Assembly (NCBI RefSeq): GCF_026627445.1
Contig: NZ_JAPNLJ010000007.1
Span: 215,185 to 279,184, forward strand
Direction: 5' to 3'
Length of the DNA stretch: 64,000 nucleotides
Origin: Streptomyces sp. H27-H1
Lineage (GTDB): Bacteria; Actinomycetota; Actinomycetes; Streptomycetales; Streptomycetaceae
Part shown: in pieces, positions 29,408 to 37,507 of the stretch
How the letters are laid out: every line of letters begins with the position of its first letter
Numbering within the stretch: position 1 is the first letter of the stretch
Notes under the pieces: generated by a model
The model's database searches: none
The model's input: the letters and a program-made list of their open reading frames with translations, nothing else
What the model was told of the DNA's origin: nothing
Program-made: the position numbers and the translations under genes

Positions 29408-29788
29408 ATGGGGGGTGGGAAGCACACCGAGCGGGGGCGTCGGGGACGTCCGCCGCTCCGCCATGCCCTCCCCTTCCTCCTGATGGCCTTCGGGGTGCTG
29501 GCCGGCGCGGCCCTGCTGTGCGCACGGCCCGGGGCCGAACCCTACGGATCGGCGGCGCCGCACGCGCCGGAGCACGTCTCCTGCCTGTCGCCGTCCGGCC
29601 CGCCCGGCTGTTCCGCGCTCTCGCACGTGACCCCCGGGGTGCTGCCCGGACCCCCGCAGGCCGGCGCCGTGGTGGCCGGCGGCGGGCCCGCGCCCGCCGT
29701 ACGCCCCGCACCCGCGGCGGGGATCCGGCCGCCTTCGGCGCTCGCGCGCGGCCCCGACCTGCACGCCCTCCAAGTACTGCGGACCTGA
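29408..29788 (+). CDS. Small secreted or membrane protein, DUF6153-like (tentative)
   Basis: A 126-residue protein with a basic N-terminus, one hydrophobic segment (ALPFLLMAFGVLAGAALLCA, about 20-39), a short Cys-containing section (HVSCLSPSGPPGC) and a Pro/Ala-rich tail ending GPDLHALQVLRT. That tail recalls the PDLxELQLLR ending of the Streptomyces DUF6153 family, and the protein at 33615-34166 ends in a related way. It precedes the DUF3105-DUF305 pair by 66 bases and could be in the same transcript. Function unknown. Confidence 0.6.
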   Translation: MGGGKHTERGRRGRPPLRHALPFLLMAFGVLAGAALLCARPGAEPYGSAAPHAPEHVSCLSPSGPPGCSALSHVTPGVLPGPPQAGAVVAGGGPAPAVRPAPAAGIRPPSALARGPDLHALQVLRT

Positions 29789-29854
29789 CCGGTCCCGGTT
29801 CGCCCAGGCAGCGCGTTCTCCCTCCACCCCCCTCAGCAAAAGGATTCAGGGCAC

Positions 29855-30508
29855 ATGGCCAGCAGGAAGACCGAGACCAACAACTCCCGCCAGACGCGAA
29901 TAGCCGAGATGCGCCGCGCCGACCAGTCGCGCGACCGGCGCAACAAGGCCATCGCGATCACCGCGTCGGCCGCCATCGTCACCGGGCTCATCGGCTTCGG
30001 CGCATGGGTGATGGTCGACCAGCAGAACAAGAAGGACGCCGACGAGGCCAAGGCGAAGGCGCCGGTCCAGGGCGAGCAGACCTGGGACGCCAAGACACTC
30101 GGCCGCAAGCACGTCGAGACCCCGGTGAAGTACGAGATGAACCCGCCGGTCGGCGGGGACCACAACCCCCGCTGGATGAACTGCAACGGCGACGTCTACA
30201 CGAACCCGATTCCCGAGGTCAACGCCGTCCACTCGCTCGAGCACGGCGCCGTGTGGGTGACGTACAACGACAAGGCCGCCAAGGCCGACGTCGACAAGCT
30301 CGCCGCCAAGGTGGCCAAGACCCCGTACACGCTGATGAGCCCCGACAAGGAGCAGACCGGCGCGATCATGCTCAGCGCGTGGGGCAAGCAGCTGACCGTG
30401 GACACGGCGGACGACGCCCGGGTGGCGACGTTCCTCACCAAGTACGTGCAGGGCCCGCAGACCCCCGAGCCGGGCGCGGCCTGCACGAACGGGCTGGCCG
30501 ACAAGTGA
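29855..30508 (+). CDS. DUF3105 family membrane-anchored protein
   Basis: A 217-residue protein with a basic cytoplasmic N-terminus, one membrane helix (AIAITASAAIVTGLIGFGAWVMV, about 32-54) and an extracytoplasmic DUF3105 domain (PPVGGDHNPRWMNCNGDVYTNPI and VHSLEHGAVWVTY, with conserved His and Cys residues). ATG 29855 has AAAGGA upstream. Its stop overlaps the start of the DUF305 gene by four bases, so the two are translated together. DUF3105/DUF305 pairing is common in Streptomyces; the role of DUF3105 is not established. Confidence 0.88.
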   Translation: MASRKTETNNSRQTRIAEMRRADQSRDRRNKAIAITASAAIVTGLIGFGAWVMVDQQNKKDADEAKAKAPVQGEQTWDAKTLGRKHVETPVKYEMNPPVGGDHNPRWMNCNGDVYTNPIPEVNAVHSLEHGAVWVTYNDKAAKADVDKLAAKVAKTPYTLMSPDKEQTGAIMLSAWGKQLTVDTADDARVATFLTKYVQGPQTPEPGAACTNGLADK

Positions 30509-31200
30509 CCCGTACGGCCGGTAGCGGCTCGGTGGCCCGTACGTACTGGGCCGCGGGCTCGGCCGTCGGCCTGGCGCTGCTCTTCGCGGTGGGGGCCACG
30601 GTCGCCACCGCGGGGGGAGCCGATTCCGCCCCGTCCTCCCGTACGCCGGGGCTCTACTCCGCCGACGCGGGCTTCGCCCGGGACATGGCCGTGCACCACC
30701 AGCAGGCGGTGGAGATGTCGTTCATCGTGCGCGACCGCACGAAGGACGAGCCGGTACGCAGCCTCGCCTACGACATCGCCAACACCCAGGCCAATCAGCG
30801 CGGCATGCTGCTGGGCTGGCTGGACCTGTGGGCACTGCCCAAGTCGGTGGCCGACGAGCCGCCGATGTCCTGGATGGGGACGCAGGGCGCCGCGGGCATG
30901 GAGGGCCACGACATGGGCGGGGTCGTCACCAAGCCCGGCGCGCTCATGCCCGGCATGGCCACGAAGGCGGAGCTGGCACAGCTCGGCTCCGCCGAGGGCC
31001 GGGACGCCGAGGTGCTCTACCTGCGGCTGATGACCGACCACCACAAGGGCGGCGTCGCGATGGCCCGGGGGTGCGCGACCCAGTGCGAGAACCCGGCCGA
31101 GCGGGCGCTGGCCCAGGGCATGGTCGAGGCCCAGCAGTCGGAGCTCAGCCTGATGGCCGACATGCTGAAGCAGCGCGGGGCGGAGCCGCCGGCGGGGTGA
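30505..31200 (+). CDS. DUF305 family extracytoplasmic protein
   Basis: A 231-residue exported or anchored protein: hydrophobic N-terminal segment (AAGSAVGLALLFAVGATVATA) then a four-helix DUF305 domain with FARDMAVHHQQAVEMS (near 55-70) and YLRLMTDHHKGGVAMARGC. These HHQ/HHK-Met motifs are like those of DUF305 proteins linked to copper handling, and a Met/His-rich loop (MEGHDMGGVV, ALMPGMATKA) is present. GTG 30505 overlaps the DUF3105 stop (GTGA). A role in periplasmic-type metal binding is inferred. Confidence 0.85.
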   Translation: MTRTAGSGSVARTYWAAGSAVGLALLFAVGATVATAGGADSAPSSRTPGLYSADAGFARDMAVHHQQAVEMSFIVRDRTKDEPVRSLAYDIANTQANQRGMLLGWLDLWALPKSVADEPPMSWMGTQGAAGMEGHDMGGVVTKPGALMPGMATKAELAQLGSAEGRDAEVLYLRLMTDHHKGGVAMARGCATQCENPAERALAQGMVEAQQSELSLMADMLKQRGAEPPAG

Positions 31201-31351
31201 GGAGGGGCGGTGGCGGGGCCGGATCCGTCACCCGTACGGCCCCCTGTCACCCGTGTGGAGTCGCGTGGTCCGAACGGGCGAATGAGGATGAATACGCCGA
31301 GGCGGGCGCACCAGCGCCCGGCCGCTACGGCGTGCTCAGGAGGTTTACGCG

Positions 31352-31771
31352 ATGACCACCGCCGGAGAGATCATGAACCCCGGGGCCCAGTGGATCCCCG
31401 CCACCGAGACCCTGGACCGGGCCGCGCAGCTGATGAGCCGGCTCGATGTGGGGGCGCTACCCATCAGCGACTCCAACGAACGGCTCTGCGGCATCCTGAC
31501 CGACCGCGACATCGTCATCGGCTGTGTGGCCAAGGGGCACGACCCCGCGAAGACCACGGCCGGCGACATGGCCCGGGGCACCCCGCGCTGGATCGACGCG
31601 GGCGCCGACGTCTCCGAGGTGCTGGAGGAGATGCAGAGCCACCAGATCCGCCGCCTCCCGGTCATCGACAACAAGCGGCTGGTCGGGATGATCAGCGAGG
31701 CCGACCTGGCCAAGCACCTGTCGGACCAGCAGATAGCCGGCTGGGCCGAGAAGGTCTACGCCCGGAGCTAG
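31352..31771 (+). CDS. CBS-domain protein (two CBS motifs)
   Basis: Stand-alone pair of CBS motifs, 139 residues, a fold that usually binds adenine nucleotides and acts as an energy or redox sensor. First motif: MTTAGEIMNPGAQWIPATETLDRAAQLM to LCGILTDRDIV; second: TAGDMARGTPRWIDAGADVSEVLEEM to LVGMISEADLA. ATG 31352 has a strong AGGAGG site. No partner gene is evident: the alpha/beta hydrolase gene is convergent and overlaps its last four bases. Confidence 0.9.
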   Translation: MTTAGEIMNPGAQWIPATETLDRAAQLMSRLDVGALPISDSNERLCGILTDRDIVIGCVAKGHDPAKTTAGDMARGTPRWIDAGADVSEVLEEMQSHQIRRLPVIDNKRLVGMISEADLAKHLSDQQIAGWAEKVYARS

Positions 31772-32727
31772 AGCCCTCCCGCAGCCACCGGCCGCGCCGC
31801 GTACAGGACCGCCCGCGCCACTTGGTGCGGGCGGTCCAGCATGACCAGATGTCCGGCCGGCTCCGCGACCTCGAAACGGGCGCCCAGCGCATCCGCCAGC
31901 GCGGCCTGGCGGCCCAGCCAGCCCAGGCCGCCCCGGCGCGCGCCGGGGTCGTGACCGGCCAGCACGGTGGCGGGCGCGGTCAGCGGCAGCTCCGCGCGCA
32001 GCGCCAGTACCTCGGCGGCCGCGTCGGGGTAGCCGGAGTTCTCCAGCAGGGCTCCGCGCCATACCCGGCCGGTCCGGTAGCAGCGGCGTACGAGGTCCCG
32101 CGCGGCCGGGTCCGCGCCGCCCGCGCGGGATGCCCGTACGGCGGCCCGCCGGGCCCAGGGGCCCAGCGCGGCGGGCAGCCCGGCGGCGCTCACGGCCCGG
32201 CCGAGCAGCCGGGCCGCGCCGGTGCGCACCCCCGCGGGCAGGACCGTACGGGGCCGCTCCTCCACGCTGCTGTCGACCAGCACCAAGGCGGCGGTGCGCC
32301 CGGGGTACAGCCGGGCGAAGGCCTCGGCGTGGAACCCGGCGATGGAGTGCCCGGCCACGGTGACGCGCTCGGCGCCCAGGCCCAGGGCGTCCAGCAGTCC
32401 GGCGATCCGGTGGGCCTCCCCGGCGGCGGACGCCGGACGCACGGCGGGTGCGCTCAGCCCGTGCCCCGGACGGTCGAAGCGGACGACGGTACGGCCCGCG
32501 GCGACGAGCAGCTCCGCCACGGGGTCCCAGTCGAACCAGGCCATGGCGAGTCCGGCACTGAGGACCACCGGGGGTCCGGAGCCCTCCACGACCACGTGCA
32601 GCGGCACCCGGTCGACGGCAGGGGCGGCGGCCGGGGCGGCCGGGGTCGCGGGGGGCGCGGGGGTCGCCGGGACTCGGACGAACCGGCCCACCCGGCCGGG
32701 AGCGGACATGTCCGCGGAACCGCTCAC
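31768..32727 (-). CDS. Alpha/beta hydrolase
   Basis: Alpha/beta-hydrolase fold protein, 319 residues from GTG 32727, which overlaps the DUF998 gene stop (GTGA); ATG 32709 is an alternative six codons in. An Ala/Pro-rich N-terminal stretch precedes the core. The oxyanion region (GSGPPVVLSAGLAMAWFDW), nucleophile elbow AGHSIAGFHAE (Ser), and the C-terminal catalytic His in EPAGHLVMLDRP are all visible. Substrate unknown. It is coupled to the DUF998 membrane protein. Confidence 0.85.
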   Translation of the reverse strand: MSGSADMSAPGRVGRFVRVPATPAPPATPAAPAAAPAVDRVPLHVVVEGSGPPVVLSAGLAMAWFDWDPVAELLVAAGRTVVRFDRPGHGLSAPAVRPASAAGEAHRIAGLLDALGLGAERVTVAGHSIAGFHAEAFARLYPGRTAALVLVDSSVEERPRTVLPAGVRTGAARLLGRAVSAAGLPAALGPWARRAAVRASRAGGADPAARDLVRRCYRTGRVWRGALLENSGYPDAAAEVLALRAELPLTAPATVLAGHDPGARRGGLGWLGRQAALADALGARFEVAEPAGHLVMLDRPHQVARAVLYAARPVAAGGL

Positions 32728-33542
32728 GTACGGCGTTCCCGGTGGACGGAGTACGCGAGCAGGCCCAGCCAGACGGCCACGAACAGCACCTGGAGCCGCT
32801 GCCCGGCACCGAGCGCCCAGGTGCCGTGCCCGGCGGTGAACAGAGCGATGGAGACCAGGGTCCAGACGGTGGCGAGCAGTTCGAGTGCGACGAGCGCGGG
32901 CCCGAACCGCGCGAGCGGGGCCAGGCGGCCGTAGCGCCGGGCGGCGAGCGTGAGGGCCACGATCCCGACGAGTGCTCCCGTCATGGCGAGACTGCTGCTG
33001 ACGGCGTGCGCCTGATGGGTGGCGGGGACCAGTCCGGCCGTCTCCCGCGCAGCGCATTCGGGGTCCACGGTCGGCGTGCAGCTGAGCGGCAGCCAGGCGT
33101 CCGCCGCGGTGGCGGCGCCGAAGAGGGTGACCCCGGACCAGCCGGCGACCGACCAGAGCCGACGGGGTTCGAGGCGTCCGGCGAGGCGGACCAGTGCGAG
33201 GAGGCCGCCGAGGAGCACGAAGAGGCCGGCGGTGAAGTCGGTGGCCCGGAACAGGCCGCCGAGCGGCTGGTCCTGGGCCGCGAGCTCGCTGACGTACGTC
33301 TCGATGGGGTTCAGGCCCGTGGAGAGGACGACTTCGAGGACCCACGCGGTGTAGGCGGCGGCGCCGAGCCCGATGAGGAGGGCTACGGGGCGGGCACCGG
33401 TCGACCCGGCCGTGGCGAAGGGGGTGTTCACGGACTTCCAGGATCTCCGGGACTGCACGGGCTTCAAGTGCTTGAGGGGGCTCCGGGAGTGCTGGGGGCT
33501 CTGGCGGCTCCCGGGGTTCAGCGGGGGATCTTTTGTGGACAT
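32724..33542 (-). CDS. DUF998 family membrane protein
   Basis: Integral membrane protein of about six helices, 272 residues from ATG 33542 (LLIGLGAAAYTAWVLEVVL, LFVLLGGLLALVRLAG and others). Family features include TGLNPIETYVSELAAQDQPLGGLFRATDF. ATG 33542 lacks a ribosome site and its first 37 residues (PLNPGSRQSPQHSRSPLKH) are unlike the family; GTG 33431 (VNTPFATAG), with GGAAG upstream, may be the true start. Function is unknown; it is coupled to the downstream hydrolase gene. Confidence 0.8.
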   Translation of the reverse strand: MSTKDPPLNPGSRQSPQHSRSPLKHLKPVQSRRSWKSVNTPFATAGSTGARPVALLIGLGAAAYTAWVLEVVLSTGLNPIETYVSELAAQDQPLGGLFRATDFTAGLFVLLGGLLALVRLAGRLEPRRLWSVAGWSGVTLFGAATAADAWLPLSCTPTVDPECAARETAGLVPATHQAHAVSSSLAMTGALVGIVALTLAARRYGRLAPLARFGPALVALELLATVWTLVSIALFTAGHGTWALGAGQRLQVLFVAVWLGLLAYSVHRERRT

Positions 33543-33614
33543 AATGCGACTAATCCTAGACGCGGCCGGGCCCGGTCCTACGATCGGATACCCACCCCGG
33601 GTAGGGTTTCGCCC

Positions 33615-34166
33615 ATGACCCGCCCAGTCCAGCGCATCCAGCGACCAGCAGTCCGGTGGCCCCGGCTGCTGCTGTTCGCCGCGCTGCTGCTGGGCATCGC
33701 GGCCATGCACACGGTGGGCCATCCGACGCCGGCCCACGCCATGGAGGACGTGCCGTCGACCCGTTTCGTTCCCCAGGGCGGGCATACGCCGTCCGGGGCG
33801 GCGCACGGCGGCCGACCGTACGACGCGCCGGACATGACGGCCCGGTCGCACGTGACGGCCCCGTCGGAGATGGCGGCATCGTCGGAGATGACGACCTCGT
33901 CGGAGATGGCGGCCGCCACCATCGCCGGCGCGGCCACCCCCGCCGCCGCGGAGGCCCCGTCCCCGGAGCACACCGGCATGGACCCCATGTCCGTGTGTCT
34001 CGCCGTACTGGTCGCCCTCCCCCTGCTGGTCCTCGGAGCCGGACTGGCCGGCCCGCGCCGTGCTACGCCGCTCGGGGGCGCGGCACGCGCGCCGGGCCGG
34101 TCCGGCGGTCCGGACCCGCCGCCACCCCGCGGACTCCTCACCCTGCTGGCGGTTCTGCGCGTATAG
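33615..34166 (+). CDS. DUF6153-like small secreted/membrane protein with SEM repeats
   Basis: A 183-residue protein: basic N-terminus, first hydrophobic segment (LLLFAALLLGIAAMHTVGHP), a His/Met-rich loop, and a second hydrophobic segment (MSVCLAVLVALPLLVLGAGLAG) before a Pro-rich tail ending LLTLLAVLRV. The loop has a tandem repeat giving SEMAAS, SEMTTS, SEMAAA at about 33867-33916. It lies 24 bases upstream of the multicopper oxidase gene. Met/His content and context suggest metal-related function, by inference. Confidence 0.7.
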   Translation: MTRPVQRIQRPAVRWPRLLLFAALLLGIAAMHTVGHPTPAHAMEDVPSTRFVPQGGHTPSGAAHGGRPYDAPDMTARSHVTAPSEMAASSEMTTSSEMAAATIAGAATPAAAEAPSPEHTGMDPMSVCLAVLVALPLLVLGAGLAGPRRATPLGGAARAPGRSGGPDPPPPRGLLTLLAVLRV

Positions 34167-34190
34167 GCCGGGCTCCGCCGTCGCCCCCGC

Positions 34191-35963
34191 ATGTCTTCGG
34201 GGCGGATGCAGACGGTGCCCACCTGCCCGCCACACACCATCACGAGGTGTTCCGCCGTGCGCTCTCTCCCGCGCTCTCTCCCGCGCTCATTCCCGCGCTC
34301 TTCCGTTTCCCCTTCCTCCCCCTCCTCCCCTTCCCGCCGCGCCGTCCTCGGTGCCGGCGCCGCCCTCGCCGGCTCCGGGCTGCTCTCCGCCTGCTCGGAC
34401 TCCGGTATGGCCGGCATGGACCACGGCTCCGGGTCCACGGGCAAGGGGGCGTCCTCCCCCGCCGCCGCACCCGGCGGCTACGTGGACCCGGCCGGCGCCG
34501 AAGTACGGGCCGCCGAGGCCGCCCGCAAGGCCACCGGTCCACTCACCGAGGTGCGGCTGACGGCCACCGCCACCCCGCTCGACCTCGGCGGGGGCCGTAC
34601 CGTCCGCTCGTGGGCGTACGGGGACAAGCTGCCGGGCCAGGAGGTACGGGTCACCGCGGGCGGCACCCTCGCCCTGACCCTGGCCAACAACCTCCCCGAG
34701 GCAACCTCCCTGCACTGGCACGGCCTGGCGCTGCGCAACGACATGGACGGGGTGCCGGGGCTGACCCAGCGGGACATCGCGCCGGGCGGGTCGTTCAGGT
34801 ACGAGTTCGCCGCCACGCACCCCGGCACGTACTGGTTCCATCCGCACTCCGGGGTCCAGCAGGACCGCGGCCTGTACGCGCCGCTGATCGTCGAGGACCC
34901 CAAGGAGCCTCTCTCCTACGACAAGGAGTGGGTGGTCGTACTCGACGACTGGCTCGACGGGGTGGACGGCTCCACCCCCGACGCCGTGCTCACCGAACTC
35001 CGCAAGGGCATGGACATGAGCTCGGGCGGCGGCCACTCGGGCCACGGCTCCGGCTCCGGCTCCATGGGCACGCCCTCCGCCGGCGCGAGCGGCGGCCCGT
35101 CCCGCGTCCTCATGGGCGTCGTCAGCGAGGTCCTCGGCAAGGACCCGGGCGATGTCGCGTACCCGCACTACCTGGTCAACGGCCGCACTGCCGAGGACCC
35201 CTCGGTCTTCACCGCCCGCCCCGGCGACCGGATCCGGCTCAGGATCATCAACGCGGGCGGGGACTCCGCCTTCCGGATCGCCCTGGGCGGCCACGAGTTC
35301 ACCGTCACCCACACCGACGGCTTCCCCGTCGAACACACGGCCGCCCGCTCGCTCCTGCTGGGCATGGGAGAGCGCTACGACGTCCTGGTGACGGCGGGCG
35401 ACGGGGTGTTCCCGCTGACCGCGCTCGCCGAGGGCAAGGGGGACTCGGCGGCGGCGCTCGCGGTGCTGCGCACCGGTTCGGGGGCGGCGCCGACCGCCGC
35501 GACCCGGCCGGCCGAACTGTCCGGACGGCCGCTGACGGCGGACGCCTTGAAGGCGGCGGAGCCGGTGGCGCTGGCCGCGCGCGAACCGGACCGTACGGTG
35601 CGGATCAAGCTGACCGGCGGGATGGCCGCGTACGACTGGGCCTTCGACGGCAAGCCGTACGCGCCGGACCAGCGCCACCCGGTGCAGGCGGGGGAACGGG
35701 TCCGGCTGGAGTTCAACAACTCCACAACGATGTGGCACCCGCTCCACCTGCACGGGCACACCTTCGCCCTCGGCGGCCGGCCGGGCGGGGCCCGCAAGGA
35801 CACGGCGGTGGTGCTGCCCGGGGGCACCTCCCGGACGAAGTCTGGGGGCGGGAAGCTGACGGTCGATTTCGACGCCGACAATCCCGGTCTGTGGATGGTG
35901 CATTGCCACAACGTCTACCACTCGGAGGCCGGGATGATGACCGTACTCGGCTACCGGCGCTAG
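34191..35963 (+). CDS. Tat-exported multicopper oxidase
   Basis: Three-domain multicopper oxidase, about 590 residues. Signal: PSRRAVLGAGAALAGSGLLSAC, a twin-arginine motif with a lipobox Cys. All four copper-binding motifs are present: HWHG (near 176), HPHS (near 218), HPLHLHGH (near 516) and HCHNVYHSEAGM (near 571), so type 1, 2 and 3 centres should form. A Met/His-rich loop (GMDMSSGGGHSGHGSGSGSMG) lies mid-protein, as in copper-tolerance oxidases. ATG 34191 gives a long N-region with SLPR repeats from a tandem repeat at about 34257-34303; ATG 34206 is an alternative. Likely role: copper detoxification or oxidation of phenolic/metal substrates at the cell surface. Confidence 0.9.
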   Translation: MSSGRMQTVPTCPPHTITRCSAVRSLPRSLPRSFPRSSVSPSSPSSPSRRAVLGAGAALAGSGLLSACSDSGMAGMDHGSGSTGKGASSPAAAPGGYVDPAGAEVRAAEAARKATGPLTEVRLTATATPLDLGGGRTVRSWAYGDKLPGQEVRVTAGGTLALTLANNLPEATSLHWHGLALRNDMDGVPGLTQRDIAPGGSFRYEFAATHPGTYWFHPHSGVQQDRGLYAPLIVEDPKEPLSYDKEWVVVLDDWLDGVDGSTPDAVLTELRKGMDMSSGGGHSGHGSGSGSMGTPSAGASGGPSRVLMGVVSEVLGKDPGDVAYPHYLVNGRTAEDPSVFTARPGDRIRLRIINAGGDSAFRIALGGHEFTVTHTDGFPVEHTAARSLLLGMGERYDVLVTAGDGVFPLTALAEGKGDSAAALAVLRTGSGAAPTAATRPAELSGRPLTADALKAAEPVALAAREPDRTVRIKLTGGMAAYDWAFDGKPYAPDQRHPVQAGERVRLEFNNSTTMWHPLHLHGHTFALGGRPGGARKDTAVVLPGGTSRTKSGGGKLTVDFDADNPGLWMVHCHNVYHSEAGMMTVLGYRR

Positions 35964-36118
35964 CCGGATCCCGCTCCGGAAGGGGCCGGTGGCACGCCGT
36001 CTCGAGCGCGCCGCCGGCCCGGCCGCCGGGGGCCGAAATCCTCGCCGGGCAGGCCGGGTTCCATGGCAGGCTGGTGATCGTCACGCGCCGATTGCGATCT
36101 GAAGGACTCCCCGCCGGT

Positions 36119-37423
36119 ATGAGCACCCCGCCGAACCCGCCCAGCACCCCTTCCGGCTCGCCGACGGAGCCCGCGGGCGCGCCCGTACCCGAGGCGGATT
36201 CCATACCGACGCCCGCGCAGCCCCTGTCCCTCGACAAGCCTCCGGCCCTGACTCCGTCCAAGCCTCCGGCCCCGACCCCACCGCTGCCCGAAGGTCCGGC
36301 GCAGCCTGCTGACGCGGCCGCGGCAGCGGCCCCGGGCGAGCCTGCGGACGCGGTTCCGGCGCAGCCCGCGGACGCGGTTCCGGCGGGCGCCGGGGCGGGC
36401 GTACCGGCAGCAGGCCAGGCCGCGGCCCCCGCTCAGCCCTTCGCCCAGGTTCCCGCCCCCGGTTCCTTCGCCCCGGTCACCCCCGCCCCGGGGGCGCCGT
36501 CCGGAGCTCCTGCGGCGCCCGTGTGGGGAGCGCCGTACCCCGCCGCACCCGGCGCCCCCGCACCCGCCAACCCCTGGGCCGCGCCCGCCGGTGGTTACCC
36601 CGGCGGCCCGCAGGCGCCCGGCTTCCCGGCGCCGCCGGCCGTCTCGAACGGGCTGGCCGTCGCCGCTCTGCTCCTCGGGCTGTTCGGCATTCTCGTCGGC
36701 CTCGTCCCCTTCTTCTTCTGGGCCGGCGCCCTCCTCGCCCTGACCGGCGTCGCCATCGGCATCGCGGCCGTCGTCAACGCGCGCCGCGGCGCGCCGCGCG
36801 CCACCATGGCCGCGATCGGCACGGTCCTCAGCGTCCTCGGTCTCGGCGCTTCGGTCGGCGGCTGGTTCATCACCAACACCGTCATCGAAAAGATCGACGC
36901 GAGGGTCGCCGACAACCGCTCGTACGACGACGACTACTACGACGGCTACTACGACGACGAGCCGACCTCCCCCGCCACCCCGACGGAGCCGGCCCCCACG
37001 CCATCCCCCTCCGACATTCCGGGCATGAACTCGGCCCTGGCCTGGGGCAAGCCCTACACCTACGAGGACGGAGTCCAGGTCGTCGTGCAGAGCGCGGCCC
37101 CGTACACCCCGTCCTCGACGGCCTACCCGCCCGAGGCCCGCAAGGGCAACGCGGTCAAGGTGAAGGTGAAGATCGTCAACAACTCGGGGGCCGCGCTCGA
37201 CGTCAACCTGGCCATGCCGCACGCCCGCGACGACCAGGGCACCGAGGCCGAGATGGCCTTCGACGGCTCCGTGCCGAAGATGTTCAAGGGCTCGGTCCTG
37301 GCCGGCGAGTCGATGACCGGCACCTTCGCCTTCATCGTGCCCGAGGGGACCAAGAGCCTGCACTTCGAGATCGCGCCCGGCACCACGTACGACGACGCGA
37401 TCTGGAGCGGCCCGATCGGCTGA
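36119..37423 (+). CDS. DUF4190-type membrane protein with C-terminal DUF4352-like domain
   Basis: A 434-residue protein in three parts: a 175-residue Pro/Ala-rich cytoplasmic tail with PADAVPAQPADAVPAG repeats, a two-helix DUF4190-like membrane segment (NGLAVAALLLGLFGILVGLVPFFFWAGALLAL and TMAAIGTVLSVLGLGASVG), and an extracytoplasmic beta-sandwich (YTYEDGVQVVVQSAAPY through TFAFIVPEGTKSLHFEIAPG) typical of DUF4352. An Asp/Tyr-rich strip (SYDDDYYDGYYDDE) links membrane and outer domain. Conserved in Streptomyces; function unknown. Confidence 0.8.
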   Translation: MSTPPNPPSTPSGSPTEPAGAPVPEADSIPTPAQPLSLDKPPALTPSKPPAPTPPLPEGPAQPADAAAAAAPGEPADAVPAQPADAVPAGAGAGVPAAGQAAAPAQPFAQVPAPGSFAPVTPAPGAPSGAPAAPVWGAPYPAAPGAPAPANPWAAPAGGYPGGPQAPGFPAPPAVSNGLAVAALLLGLFGILVGLVPFFFWAGALLALTGVAIGIAAVVNARRGAPRATMAAIGTVLSVLGLGASVGGWFITNTVIEKIDARVADNRSYDDDYYDGYYDDEPTSPATPTEPAPTPSPSDIPGMNSALAWGKPYTYEDGVQVVVQSAAPYTPSSTAYPPEARKGNAVKVKVKIVNNSGAALDVNLAMPHARDDQGTEAEMAFDGSVPKMFKGSVLAGESMTGTFAFIVPEGTKSLHFEIAPGTTYDDAIWSGPIG

Positions 37424-37507
37424 ACCGGCGGCTCCGAGGCCTGCGGCGACCCGGCGGCCCGGCAACTCCCAGGACATCGCGTCAGAAAGACGATTAGACT
37501 GGGCCGC

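Noticed and set aside
32709..32727. ATG 32709 as the hydrolase start
   Set aside because: GTG 32727 gives a four-base overlap with the upstream stop, the pattern seen at other coupled genes here; kept as an alternative only.
36119..36650. Pro/Ala-rich repeats as a CRISPR or minisatellite array
   Set aside because: They encode a low-complexity protein tail in frame; there are no regular repeat-spacer units.
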